A stretch of 64,000 bases of DNA from Prochilodus magdalenae (lineage: Eukaryota; Chordata; Actinopteri; Characiformes; Prochilodontidae): the NCBI GenBank assembly GCA_024036415.1, contig JAMWET010003400.1, positions 432,200-496,199 of the forward strand, written 5' to 3'. The translations under genes and the position numbers were made by a program. Below the pieces are notes generated by a model. The model ran no database searches. It was not told the origin of the DNA and saw only the letters and a list, made by a program, of their open reading frames with translations. This document shows positions 35,273 through 45,480 of the stretch, piece by piece (the stretch's first letter is position 1; every line of letters starts with the position of its first letter).

Positions 35273-35650
35273 ATATTCATTCCATATAGCCAAATATGGA
35301 AACTAACCTCATATTCAGTCCATAAAGCCAAATATGGAAACTAACCTCATATTCAGTCCATATAGTCAAATATGGATATTAACCTCATTATCAGTCCATA
35401 TAACCAAATATGGTAACTAACCTCATATTCAGTCCAAATAGCCAAATATGGAAACTAACCTCATATTCAGTCCATATAGCCAAATATGGATATTAACCTC
35501 ATTATCAGTCCATATAACCAAATATGGACACTAACCTCATTTTTAGTCCAAATAACCAAATATGGAAACTAACCTTATATTCAGTCCATATAGCCAAATA
35601 TGGAAACCAACCTTATATTTAGTCCATATAGCCAAATATGGAAACTAACC
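35273..35650 (+). repeat. 38-bp tandem repeat array, ten units, each with a CCAAATATGG box
   Basis: The core CCAAATATGG starts at 35290, 35328, 35366, 35404, 35442, 35480, 35518, 35556, 35594 and 35632, an exact 38-bp period ten times. Nine of ten cores are unchanged; the third reads TCAAATATGG. The core fits the SRF-binding CArG consensus CC(A/T)6GG. Most units also contain TCCATAT before and ATATGGA after a 6-bp spacer, so each unit can form a small hairpin. Between cores the sequence is ACTAACCTCATATTCAGT with small changes. No protein is coded. Confidence 0.95.
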
Positions 35651-36050
35651 TACACAAACAGTTGATGGAAAATGGTGATGTGAAAAGTTTGCTGGTAGGT
35701 GGGCACTAATGATTGTGATGTCACTTTGTAACAGGAAAAAGGCTGGAATTCCAACATGACATTTTTAGGAAGCTGCGAAACATAGTTTCTGTTGGAGAGC
35801 GTTTTACCCTCTAGCATGTACTTTTTTACGTTTTATGACTAGAACAGATCAGCTGTTTAGAACAGAACTCACCAACATATATCAGCTTACACACAATAAC
35901 AAAAACAGTCTGGTTAATTCTGAGGAACAATGGGAGGCTGGATAATGGTTACAATTGATTCTGATCATAATGTAAAAGTGGATTAAAATAGATGGAAGAA
36001 AAAAAAGGATATGGTTCTTTTCCTTGTGCAAGTGGGTGATCTTATACACT
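35651..36050. other. intergenic DNA, no gene seen
   Basis: Unique AT-rich sequence. A minus ORF of 60 codons at 35882-36064 has no motif. Confidence 0.35.
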
Positions 36051-37772
36051 GTAAAAGGTAACACTCCTCTTTACTTAAATATCATTAGTGAACTTTACTT
36101 ATTTCATACTATCCTAGTGATTTAACTCATGTAACTTAATGTGCTCACATTTGAGTAAGTTAAACTACACTCGACACTTTCGAGCTCTGCAGTGCGCATG
36201 TCAAAAGGAGCGATGCAGGAGAACCTTCCAGACATTGGGCTTACACGTGGGAAGCAGAACAAGTTCCGAGTCTTTAGGTAAGTTATTCAAACTAAATACT
36301 CATTCAAATTTGTTAGCTATGGTTTCATTACTCACAACTGCATTTTCGCAGCCCATATTTTCTGTTTATTGTGATAAACCGAAAGTAAATTCATGATAGG
36401 CTAATGCTAAATTTGACTAACATTAACGCAAACTAGCTAGCTGATACGCCACAGACACAGAAAACCCTAGCATACACGTCCATGATTTCTCTTATATTCA
36501 GTTTTATTGAGCTGTGTTTTTATTAAATTAACTTGAAGTGATAATTTGATAGGCATATTTCCGAAAAGATTTACGCTAACGCTTGGCGCACGTAGTTGGC
36601 TAAGGAGCTATTTGTGCACCTGCGTAGTAATGGAGAGACAGTACTTCGACTCGTCAACTCGTGGTCAACGGCTTTAATGGTCGAACTGCTTGTAGTTGAC
36701 TCTTCAATTCTGTCAGAGTCCGTTCTTTTTATTTTTAGCTGGCTTGAATGACAGTTTGACGGAGAAGCAACACGGGAAAGAGTGAGTTTGAGTAGTTTCA
36801 GTTTGTTTAATTAATGTTAGCATCTTTGAAACAGCGCTGCTCACTGGCCGCTGTGGGCACAAACGTTTTGGATCCGTCCGGCACCACAGCTCTTTATTGT
36901 CTTTGCAAAAAACAAGGAAAAGAGGAAAAGAGAATGAAGCTGAGATTTGCGAGCTTCTTTTTCAAATTCCCGATCCATCTTAAATGGCGCTGCAGTTGCA
37001 TTATGGCGCTGGCGTGCCGTTAAGGTAGCTGCTGCATCTCTTAAGGTGGAATGGAAAAGTCGAGTACGAAGCCAACTTCATCCTCTTAAAAGATGAATAA
37101 CACCCAACTGGTTTCTTTTCAAACTAAAATCTGACTACAGTAGTGATTCTCAGTATATCACCCCGAGTTTCCCCTCGTTATGTGAAATAAATGAATTTTC
37201 TTCATATCGCTAAAAACGTTTGTATTTACTTTTAAATTTTTACTCCGTGCACACACTGCAGTTTATCTACCCTACAAATAACATAAACATTTGACCTTTT
37301 CATTATAATTATTCTTGATGTGATTTGCATGGCAATAAATGTGGTTAATGTTTTGTGAACATTTAATACTTAGATTAAGGTATTGTGACCAGGTCATACT
37401 GTATTTAAAGTGTGTAGTTAAGCCAGAATGTTAAGCCTTGGTTATTTCTAAATAAATATTTTAATTACAGAACTAAAAAATGCAGGCCGTATGTAGTGAG
37501 TTTTTGCTTTTTAGCAAGAAGAAAACAGGGTGTCTACAGCCTGTTTTGTGCATCAATCCCCTACAGTGAGTTGACAGATTCACTGTAGGGGTTTCTTGTT
37601 TAAACTTAATTTCTGTTGATGTGTTAAAGAAAACCTTAGCCAATGTTTATGTAAGCACAATAATGATTGTTTTATGGAACACACTTTACTTCACATGTGA
37701 GTAGCTGTTCTTACATCGTTTTAAATCTACATGACTTTAAATCCATATTTGAGATTATGTTCTTTTTTGCAG
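36051..37772 (+). other. upstream part of a multi-copy gene or element, exons unclear
   Basis: It starts near CACTGTAAAAGGTAACACTC, an end-like word of some fish DNA transposons. Several CpG-containing segments (36160-36270, 36590-36780, 36830-37030) could be 5' untranslated exons of the SAMD3-like gene that follows; one is followed by a GTAAGT donor at about 36276. No continuous coding frame was established. A perfect 12-bp stem-loop lies at 37558-37591. Confidence 0.35.
37558..37591. repeat. perfect 12-bp inverted repeat
   Basis: CCCCTACAGTGA at 37558-37569 and TCACTGTAGGGG at 37580-37591 are separated by a 10-base loop. It could form a hairpin in DNA or RNA. It is not followed by a T-run. 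Confidence 0.9.
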
Positions 37773-38259
37773 CTTCAAGACGAAGAGCTAACACAAATGC
37801 AGTGGACATGTAAGTGAAGGGCAAACTGTTTGTTACCTTGAAGCATTACATTTTGTGCTGATGTCATTATTTTCATTCTTACAAAACTATGGACCAATCT
37901 TGACCAGTGAGGGTAATAGTTGGTGAAAATGACATCCGAAAAGTAACTCTCTGTGAGAGACCTCATAATGTGTAAGAACTAAGTTGAAAAATCAGCTGAA
38001 TCTGCAGTTTGACTTCATGCTTAACTATGAAGACCCAGATTTCAGCAATGCTTTTTGCAACCTCACAGATATAAGTGAATTGCCTAATAGAGCAACTCTA
38101 AAGATTATCGCTCTGGAAAGTGTAATTTTAACAATGTCTTCAAGTACACTTTCTTCAGCCAGTTCATCCGACGCAGAGATAGTGCCTTGCAGTGAGCTGA
38201 CCTTACGTGAACAGTGGCCTTCTACGTTTGAGGTGCTTTCTCTGTGGATATTGACTATA
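37773..38259 (+). pseudogene. SAMD3-like multi-copy fish gene, truncated by the transposon end
   Basis: A small exon at 37773-37809 (acceptor TTTTTTGCAG, donor GTAAGTG) is followed by a larger one starting at 37908 (acceptor TTGACCAG). The latter reads RVIVGENDIRKVTLCERPHN, a frame change, then LQFDFMLNYEDPDFSNAFCN and LTDISELPNRATLKII. Next come a serine-rich segment and REQWPSTFEV. This is the order seen in a widespread fish family often annotated as SAM-domain protein 3-like, with a PB1-like N-terminal domain. After FEV another frame change leads to FSVDIDY, and the reading frame is then cut off by the inverted repeat of the Merlin-type element at 38260. Frameshifts near 37968 and 38232 show it is dead. 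The rest of the gene was not found beyond 46743. Confidence 0.5.
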
Positions 38260-39511
38260 GGGTAACACTTTATAATAACTTTCAGTAATAAACTATTAAT
38301 TAATGATTAATAGCTGTGAACAAATCATCAGTTCATGAGAATTTGAACAAACGTTTACAAATGACAGTTCATGTAGTTATTAATACATTTATTGATGTTT
38401 ACAAACATGTTAACAAGTCATTAGTTCGTTAGAACTTGAAAATGAACAAATCATTAGTTAATGAAAAATTGAAAATTAATAAATGTTTATCAGTCAGAGT
38501 TCCTGTTGCCAGTGTGTGCACTCATATATTTATAAATATGTTAACAAATCATTAGTTCATCAGAATTACAAAATTAACAGCAGTTCTACATCCCTCGGCT
38601 CAGCCGCTGCTAGGTTGAGAAGAATAGAGCACCCAAAGATGTCCAGTCAAGAGCAGTTCTGTTTCTCTGCTCACCTACAGAGTGTTCCAGCTGACAGTGA
38701 ATCTACATTACGGTAAATTATTAAGGCAACACATAAATTAAGATTTATGTAACGAGATGCATTTAAAAATGACTGTTTAGTTTAGACTTTGTTCTCAAAG
38801 CAGAAAGTTAATTAATTAGTTAATGTGCTTGTAAATTATGAGTAAATATGTGTATGGCTTACTAGTTCATTAACAAATAGGTATAAGCTATACATTTATC
38901 AGTTACAGATGTTTTTGCAGTACCTGAACTAAAGTTGAAACTCTTCATCATTAGTTTATGTTTATAAATGTTTACAAACTATGAGTATATATGTGTAATG
39001 CTTACAAGTTTGTTAACAAATATGTTTAAGATATACATTCATCAGTTACAGACTTTTTTGCAGTACCCAAACTAAAGTTGAGACTCTTCATCATTAGTTT
39101 ATGCTTATAAAGGTTTACAAATTATTAGTAAATATGGATTTCAATTTCATATACAAGCTAACACATTATCAGTTACATTACTTACACTCTTAGTGGTAAA
39201 CATTCAACACATAAGAAACAACCCAACATTTAGCACACATTTACAGATCATCAGTGAATGGACCAAAACCAAGAGTGAAATTAATTAATTACTTTTAATT
39301 GCAAATAAGGATTTGCTCACTAATTACAAACAAAGAAAGCTATGTGCTCAACAATAGCATGAAGTAACAAATTTGCTCAACAATTTTCAAAAAGGAAAGA
39401 AATTGCTCAACGATTACAAATACAAACTGGACAAATGTGTTCAACCTCAGCCACCCCAACTCCTCAACCCCCACCCCAATCGTCAATCCAATCATATTTC
39501 TAGCAAATATC
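38260..39511 (+). repeat. left terminal inverted repeat of the Merlin-type element
   Basis: It mirrors 45481-46743. In the 234-bp segment 38483-38716, compared base by base with its partner 46281-46514, I count three mismatches (98.7% identity). AT-rich, with many ATTAGTT and TTAACAA words. A 77-codon frame spans that segment in both copies, but the sequence has no recognisable domain. Confidence 0.92.
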
Positions 39512-39927
39512 GCATAAATCTAACAGCATAACATAATACAAGTAAATATGCATTTTTTTTAACAAATTACAGAAACAAAACATTTTGTTAAGGACTGAAT
39601 AACACATACTCCGTTATAGAAGTTCACCAAAAATAATGCACACAATTTTACTCTTAAACCAAATGTTTAGTGTATCAAGTTTGCTTTTTTAGTTTTAAAC
39701 TACAGCTAGTGCAAAAGGAGGAGTTCAGCAGAAAGAGTATGGCAACCAAAATATTTCTTTCAGTGACATAGATTTCCACTACAGTATTCTTGTAGTGAAC
39801 CAAAGAAGCAGAGTACAGATACCAAGCGTGTCTTAAGTGATCAACTGTCATTAAGAGGGGAACTATGTAAATGATACGAATGCTTCTTCACCAAAAAGGT
39901 GTCTAGCTGTCCATGATAAAAGTGGCA
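39512..39927. other. internal spacer of the Merlin-type element
   Basis: Non-coding AT-rich sequence downstream of the passenger gene. On the minus strand it would hold its 3' untranslated part. No clear polyadenylation signal was singled out. Confidence 0.4.
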
Positions 39928-40167
39928 TCAGTGGTGTTTCATGAGTGGAAGTAATTTAAGATCATTTTTGTATTGTTGTATCTTATGTTGCACATCCAAA
40001 CCCATTAAAGCAGTCGAACAAATCTTTGCAAAATCAAGAAGCTTTTGTTTGCGTGAAAAAGAGCTAGCCAGCTCCTCAAACTTAGGAGGATCAATAATTG
40101 CCATCTCAGCAATTGGAGCCATGGTCACAATGGTATTCCGGTGTACTCCTACAGCCTTGTATTCTGA

Positions 40168-40305
40168 CCATGGGCGTGGTAGTGGGGGGAAAAGTGGAGT
40201 AGGGAGAGGGGCCCATTTTTTTTCCTTGCGTTCCTTGTGTACTGGCATGGATAGGGGCCCACTGACATTGAGAGTGTACAGGGCCCAGAATTTGCTGCTA
40301 CGCCC
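40168..40305. mobile_element. 138-bp non-autonomous element inserted in the passenger's last exon
   Basis: CTGA occurs at both borders (40164-40167 and 40306-40309). Near-terminal inverted words are GGGCGTGGTAG on the left and CTGCTACGCCC on the right. If the insert and one CTGA are ignored, the passenger frame continues without a break from VSAS into EYKAVG. With it, the exon reads into GGGGCGTAG and stops. The class is unknown. Confidence 0.75.
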
Positions 40306-40649
40306 CTGATGCTGACACAAATGATTTTTTCTTTTTGTAATGATTCAGCACTGCTTTGTACCTCCGCACAACCTCATCTGGATCTTGAGCTAAAGCAAAA
40401 AAAGAAAAACAAACACAAATACATCCATCAACTGTAATGGTTGCATTTATCTGTAATTGGCATATGTACCTTAAAGACAGAACAAAAAACGTGGACAGTG
40501 TTCAACATCCAAAAAACAATAAATAAGAAATGAGTACACTAATACAATTATATATACATTTCCTGAAGGAGATACCAGTACTTCAAAGCAAATTGAAGAG
40601 ATGAAGAGAAAAAGAGAGAAAGGAAAAGGCTAATTATTGGGAATATATA

Positions 40650-40862
40650 TTAAAGAGACAAAACAATGTTCAGCCACCCTTTCCATAAAACACTTGTGCA
40701 GTTTGGCCAGATTTGGTGCCACTGATTGTAGAACTGTATGACTGTGCGCTTCCATACACCTGCAGATTCAGCTACTACTTTAACACTATGGTCTTTGACA
40801 CGCCCACATACAGTCACTCCTTTTAGCCAATCATTAACATCTGCTTTGGAGCCATTTTCCAC
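40650..40862 (-). pseudogene. Tc1-like transposase N-terminal fragment, family B
   Basis: The minus strand reads GSKADVNDWLKGVTVCGRVK, then KRTVIQFYNQW, a helix-turn-helix segment like that at 9362-9664. It lies in the last intron of the passenger gene. The rest of the transposase is missing. Confidence 0.65.
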
Positions 40863-42138
40863 ACATGGTGCCTGAAATTACTACAAACTTGAACATACTT
40901 TTGACACTGTAATTAAATAATAATACTGAATGTGTTTATTTGAGTGACATTTATATTGCACATGTCATATAACAATTAAAGAAGCTTTCTGCTTTAAACA
41001 AATAATAAGGGCAATCCAACCAGTATTACCTCTGTGGCAGACTACTTTGTCCTTCCTGCTGTCCCTCTTGCTCTTCTTTTGCTTCTTTGCTTTTTTGCTT
41101 CTCTTTCCCTTCTTCCTTTTCTTATACTCATCTTCAGATGAGGAAGATGAATCTGTTTTGTCAGTAGAACTCTGTGTGGAATCTGCCAAAGAAGACTCTG
41201 AATCCACCTCAGTGGTTTGGCTTCTCATTGCTGTACAGAAAGCCAAAGTCTTGTTGTTAGACATAATACAATAACTGACAAAGCTGTCTGATGCAGAATC
41301 ATAGTTAAACAGAACCAATAAATGTTTTGATTATATAGCAAGCTGCATCACTGTACTTTCAGGTTCTGGATTTGAATATGCAAGACAATCATTTGCTGTA
41401 CTCTTAGAATGCATATGCTTGATTAAAAGGTGTACATAATTTCCACCAGAATGCAATATATTAAATCAACAATTTTGTAAAAGTTCATGTTTGGCAATAA
41501 CTGTGCTGATATTTTTATTATAATTTGAAAATGATATACAAACTTTTAAACAAGTAATTATATATAATCAAATAATTATAACACATTTTAACGTTAAGGT
41601 GTGATTGTTCAATGTAAGGTTCATATTCCAAAATATTCATATACAGTGATTAAGTCTTCATGGCAACTTACAGTTCAGTTGTTCACGCAGTTCATTCATT
41701 TCTTGTTGCAATTTAGCAATCAGTTTGGACCAGGAAGTGCAAATTGGTAAAGGTAATTTAACATGTGACACTAAGAATTAAAACATTATATTATTGAAAC
41801 AGTAGCCAAGCTAGCTTTAGGAATAAATTAATCAATCCATGCTTGGTGTTCTTTCACTCCTACTGTTGCTAGCTTGGACAGGGTTTACAGAACAAGTGGT
41901 TGTTTATATTACAATACCTACATTTAGAGCAAGTTATCCATTCAGCCTAATGAGAAGCTGCAGAACCAGACTCATGGTAAAGTTTGTTTAAACCTGTTTT
42001 ATTTTGTTAAATTTCCAGAGTAAGTGGTTTACTTGTGCACATGAAATCTATGGTGGAAATGCTGACTTGTGGTAACTTAACTGCTCCCATTAATTATACA
42101 TACATCTATATATTCTTGGGTCTAGTCCCACTTTCATT

Positions 42139-42336
42139 TAATCAGCTCCACTTACCATACAGATGCACTTTAAGGGTCTACAATTAGAGACTGTAGCTCA
42201 TCAGTATCTCTTCGTACTTTACTAACTCCCTTTCAACCTGTTCTTCAGGGGTCAGGGTCCCCAAGAGAATTTTATTTATTTCAGGTTATTCTCAGTACTG
42301 CAAGGACACTGATGTAGTGGTGGCATGTTAGTGTCT
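42139..42336 (+). mobile_element. family P fragment in a passenger-gene intron
   Basis: ATCAGCTCCACTTACCATAC, CTACAATTAGAGACTGTAGC and GACACTGATGTAGTGGTGGC match the left half of family P, though decayed. Confidence 0.6.
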
Positions 42337-43205
42337 CATGGTAACCACCTTAATGTATAGCTTGATACAATAACTCCTAAACAGATCTATGGTGGATTTA
42401 TTTTATCTTTTGTCATATAACACACACATGAATCAGGTAGACCGGCATCTACCTGAGCTTAAATCTTTGTAAAAAAAACTCAAAACATATTTATAATGCA
42501 AGTTCAGCTGTATTCTATGATATCTCAAAATTGTTTAAACAGGGTTTTATAAACTCATAATATATCCCCCATCCACATTTATTTGTATTCCACCTTCTTT
42601 TATGTTTCCTAGTCTGAGCCGGATGTTGGCTACCAATTCTGTAATACATCTACAATTAGTAGAGTATGTGTAAGAAACCAAAGTAAAAAAACCTTGACCA
42701 GGTTAAAAAGGGCACTGTGTCATAGCAGTACTACGTTATGATGTATTTAATAAGCAATTATAGTTGTTAATATAAGCATTTTACATAGCTGTACGCTAGG
42801 CAAAGTTGGTCCAACTTACCAGCAGATTTGTCAATGTTACATAAAAATGAAAGGCAGATTAAGAAACTCGTTTAACTTATTTATGAAATCTCACACCAAT
42901 TATTTTTATTTCTTACCTGTCAAGCCTGGTGTCAGATTCTGTTTTGAACGAACGGCTGCAAGCTGTCATGGGCTAACGTTAGAGAGCTACACACCGAACA
43001 GGCCTTCATTAATGGCTTAGCAATAGCTCAACAGTTTAACTCGTCTAAACTCGATCAAAATACTAAACCACACGTGCCCAATGTTACCTGAAGTGCTCGA
43101 CTGCGGTTGTGCTTCAGACATAAAGCGCTTTTTCAGTTGCTTTGTCGTCATTGGAGCTAACCGCTTTGACTGAGTGAAATGAGCATCCATCGCTTCAATC
43201 AGCAC

Positions 43206-43422
43206 AGCAGCACTCCGGTAGAACCACCTAAATTGGGGAAGTGGGGAGAAGAAGGCGTATCCTCTTTTCGTAGTAGAATTTATGATTGGCTAGCCAGTTT
43301 AACTGATGCCAGTGACTGTCCAATACAGTTCTCAAACGTAAAGTGACCGTTTAACCGAAGTTGGCGCCAGTTTAATATATCCGTTTCCGGAATCACTGTC
43401 CAGACCTAGAGCAGCAGCGATT
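43206..43422. promoter_or_regulatory. shared divergent promoter interval
   Basis: This gap separates the start of the minus-strand passenger from the ATG of the plus-strand transposase. It contains an inverted CCAAT box (GATTGGC, 43284-43290), an E2F-type word TTGGCGCC (43361-43368) and an ETS/STAT-like palindrome TTTCCGGAA (43384-43392). There is no obvious TATA box near either start. The arrangement suggests a bidirectional, cell-cycle-type promoter; this is inference from motifs. Confidence 0.55.
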
Positions 43423-45306
43423 ATGGCAAGGTTAGTGTATCAGCTAAGAAAGTTAACTGAAAGAGGGAAATCAAAAAAGAGACAGTTAAAACTGATGAAG
43501 TGGCTACAGATGCAACATCTGCGGCCACAAAATGAAATTAAAAAGCAGGAAGTGTATAGACTGCTATGAATGATAAGTTCACTTTAAAAACTGGGAAATA
43601 ACAACAACAACATGAATTCATAGTTCATCCTTAAGTCTTGTTCTAGTCATTAAGGATTCTTTTTAATAATTAATAAAACTAAATTAAAAAAATAAAATAA
43701 AAACTTTTCATCTTTATTACATGGTGCTATAGAATAGACTTTTATTGCATTTTTGTTAATTAACTAATGTATCTATTTTATTTACTACAACAAAAAAATC
43801 AGCACTGCATTTCTATAGTGTGTGGTTCTATAGTGCATGGTTTAATCATAGGAAGAAAGTTACAAGCTAGACCTTAGCTTGTACTGGTTCATATTAAAAG
43901 AACACCTGTAACATACATTACTGACATTATTGACGCTTGAGCCTCATTTAAGCTGTTCACATATATTAATTCATATGTTTCTGTACATTTAATAGTTTAC
44001 ATATTGCTTTCTAACAGGACATGTCAGCGGACATCCCACAGAAACCGGAGCAGTAGAAAAGCAATTAGGCACAAGTCCATATTCAGTCATTCAAAAATTC
44101 CCCTGTTTGAGTGGATGAAATTCATTTACAGGTTAGAACAATAACAGTACATTTTCTACATAATTCTGGCTGCGAGATCTGAGTTATGATTAATTATAGT
44201 CTTGTGTTTGTTATAGTTATGTTATGTGTTTTGAGTTATAGTTATATGTTTTGTGTTGCAAGGTTTTCACAGGGTTTGCGGTTGAGGCAGGTAGACATGA
44301 TGGCAGATGGTATTGCAGGGAGCTCTACCACTTTATCAAAAATGGCAAAGAAAATAAGAGAGGTTTGCATCACAGCAATGGAAAAGCTGAGAAGACGAAA
44401 GGGGCAGCATCTTGGAGGGCCAAGAGAGTTTGTTGTGATTGATGAGAGCCATTTTAGACACAAGAGAAAGGTATGTACTATTGTACATAAATAATGTGAA
44501 AGTCTTTTATTGTCATTTCTTAGTGTAATTTGTGCAGATACAAAACTGTATACAAGTGCAGAATATAAAGTAATATAAAACATGCTCCTATATGGTCAGT
44601 GTAGCTGATAAGATGGACAGTGAGTGTAGAACTAGTTCAAACATTGTCAGCTGTGAAATGTATAGAAACACTGAGGTCGACAGTACCATTCAAATAATTA
44701 ATGTTGAGTTTTAATTGAGTTTATGATGCAGACAATGAGTTTGCTTTTTTTATTATTGCTGAACAATATAACTTAAACATACATACTAAGAAATAAATGA
44801 GGTCAGATTTGGATTTACATGTTGTTTTTTACAGTATGGGAGAGGGCGCATGGCAAGTGGGTGGAAAAGGAAAAAAATGGGTGTTTGGAATGCTGGGAGT
44901 AAGGAAACGAGCTGGAAACACAAGCAAACCAGTCCTTCGATTGGTAGAGCACAGATCAAGAGCTCACCTCATACCACTTATCATCCACCATGTGAGGACT
45001 GGGACAGAAGTGATAAGTGATCAGTGGCGGGGCTATCAAGGGGCTTTGGCACACCAGGGATACAATCACTTCACCGTAAACCACAGTGACTGCTACGTAG
45101 ATCCCAGGAATGGTGCCCATACTCAACATATTGAGAGGGCATGGCGCACATATAAGGAAAATGTGTGGAGGCTGAGAGGAAACAGAACAGAGGGTTTACT
45201 GGAAGACCACCTTAATGTAATAGAGTGGAATGAATGGCTTGCTAAACGTCATAAAAATGGATCACTAGGAAGACTATTTCATGACATCTCTAAGAAATAC
45301 AAGTAA
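43423..45306 (+). pseudogene. Merlin / IS1595-like DDE transposase, one frameshift
   Basis: It would catalyse cut-and-paste movement of the element. Exons deduced from GT/AG signals and frame: 43423-43553, 44018-44131, 44263-44470, 44835-45306. Exon 1 starts MARLVYQLRKLTERGKSKKR. Exon 2 contains SIFSHSKIPLFEWMKFIY. Exon 3 contains FVVIDESHFRHKRK (first catalytic Asp). Exon 4 contains TEVISDQWRGY (second Asp), HFTVNHSDCYVDP and GAHTQHIERAWRTYK (Glu), in the order of the ISXO2/IS1595 DDE domain. At 44871-44877 a run of seven A must lose one base for the YGRGRMASGWKRKK part to continue into WVFGMLG. The junction and N-terminal exon are less certain. Intron 3 holds repeat scraps. Confidence 0.85.
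44479..44645. repeat. scraps of a LINE tail and family P in a transposase intron
   Basis: AAGTCTTTTATTGTCATTTC and ACAAGTGCAGAATATAAAG resemble the reverse of a LINE 3' tail. TATGGTCAGTGTAGCTGATA plus GATGGACAGTGAGTGTAGAA matches the end of family P. Confidence 0.4.
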
Positions 45307-45480
45307 CTGGTAGCTTTACAGTGAGATTAAGAAAAGAAAACTGAATTGATGCTTTTAATATGTTACTTTGTAAACGTTGAGCAAATATCTTCCTTCTTTT
45401 TGTAATTGTAAATTGACCTTTTTTGTAATTACACATATTACATATTTACTTAAAAGTTGTTTGTTCTTATTTGTGTATTA

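Larger units (their letters stand above)
39928..43205 (-). pseudogene. passenger gene of the Merlin-type element, CCDC106-like, disrupted
   Basis: Five exons on the minus strand share phase-1 junctions throughout: 43088-43205, 42917-42955, 41672-41770, 41030-41230, and 39928-40389. All introns have GT and AG. The product would be about 258 residues. Exon 1 starts MLIEAMDAHFTQSKRLAP; a second ATG lies five codons on. Exon 3 has a coiled-coil stretch, KLIAKLQQEMNELREQL. Exon 4 is a Ser/Asp/Glu-rich tract followed by a strongly basic tract (KKRKKGKRSKKAKKQKK), a likely nuclear signal. The last exon carries RYKAVLNHY, then KAVGVHRNTIVTMAPIAEMA, and ends near LKLLPLMKHH. This order (coiled coil, basic region, VGVHRNT...API domain) resembles fish CCDC106-like proteins from memory. 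The last exon is broken by a 138-bp insert (40168-40305) that brings an in-frame TAG. Confidence 0.72.

Noticed and set aside
35273..35650. CRISPR-like array
   Set aside because: Units are contiguous 38-bp tandem copies with no unique spacers, in a vertebrate genome.
38483..38716. 77-codon ORF in the left inverted repeat as a gene
   Set aside because: Present in both arms but AT-rich, without domain or splice support; conservation follows from arm identity.
39941..40309. Plus ORF of 122 codons
   Set aside because: Antisense to the last exon of the passenger gene; the minus strand has the supported frame and splice signals.
44871..44877. Programmed frameshift in the transposase as in some insertion sequences
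   Set aside because: The needed shift is +1 over an A7 run, whereas known cases such as IS1 use -1; a simple indel or read error is more likely.
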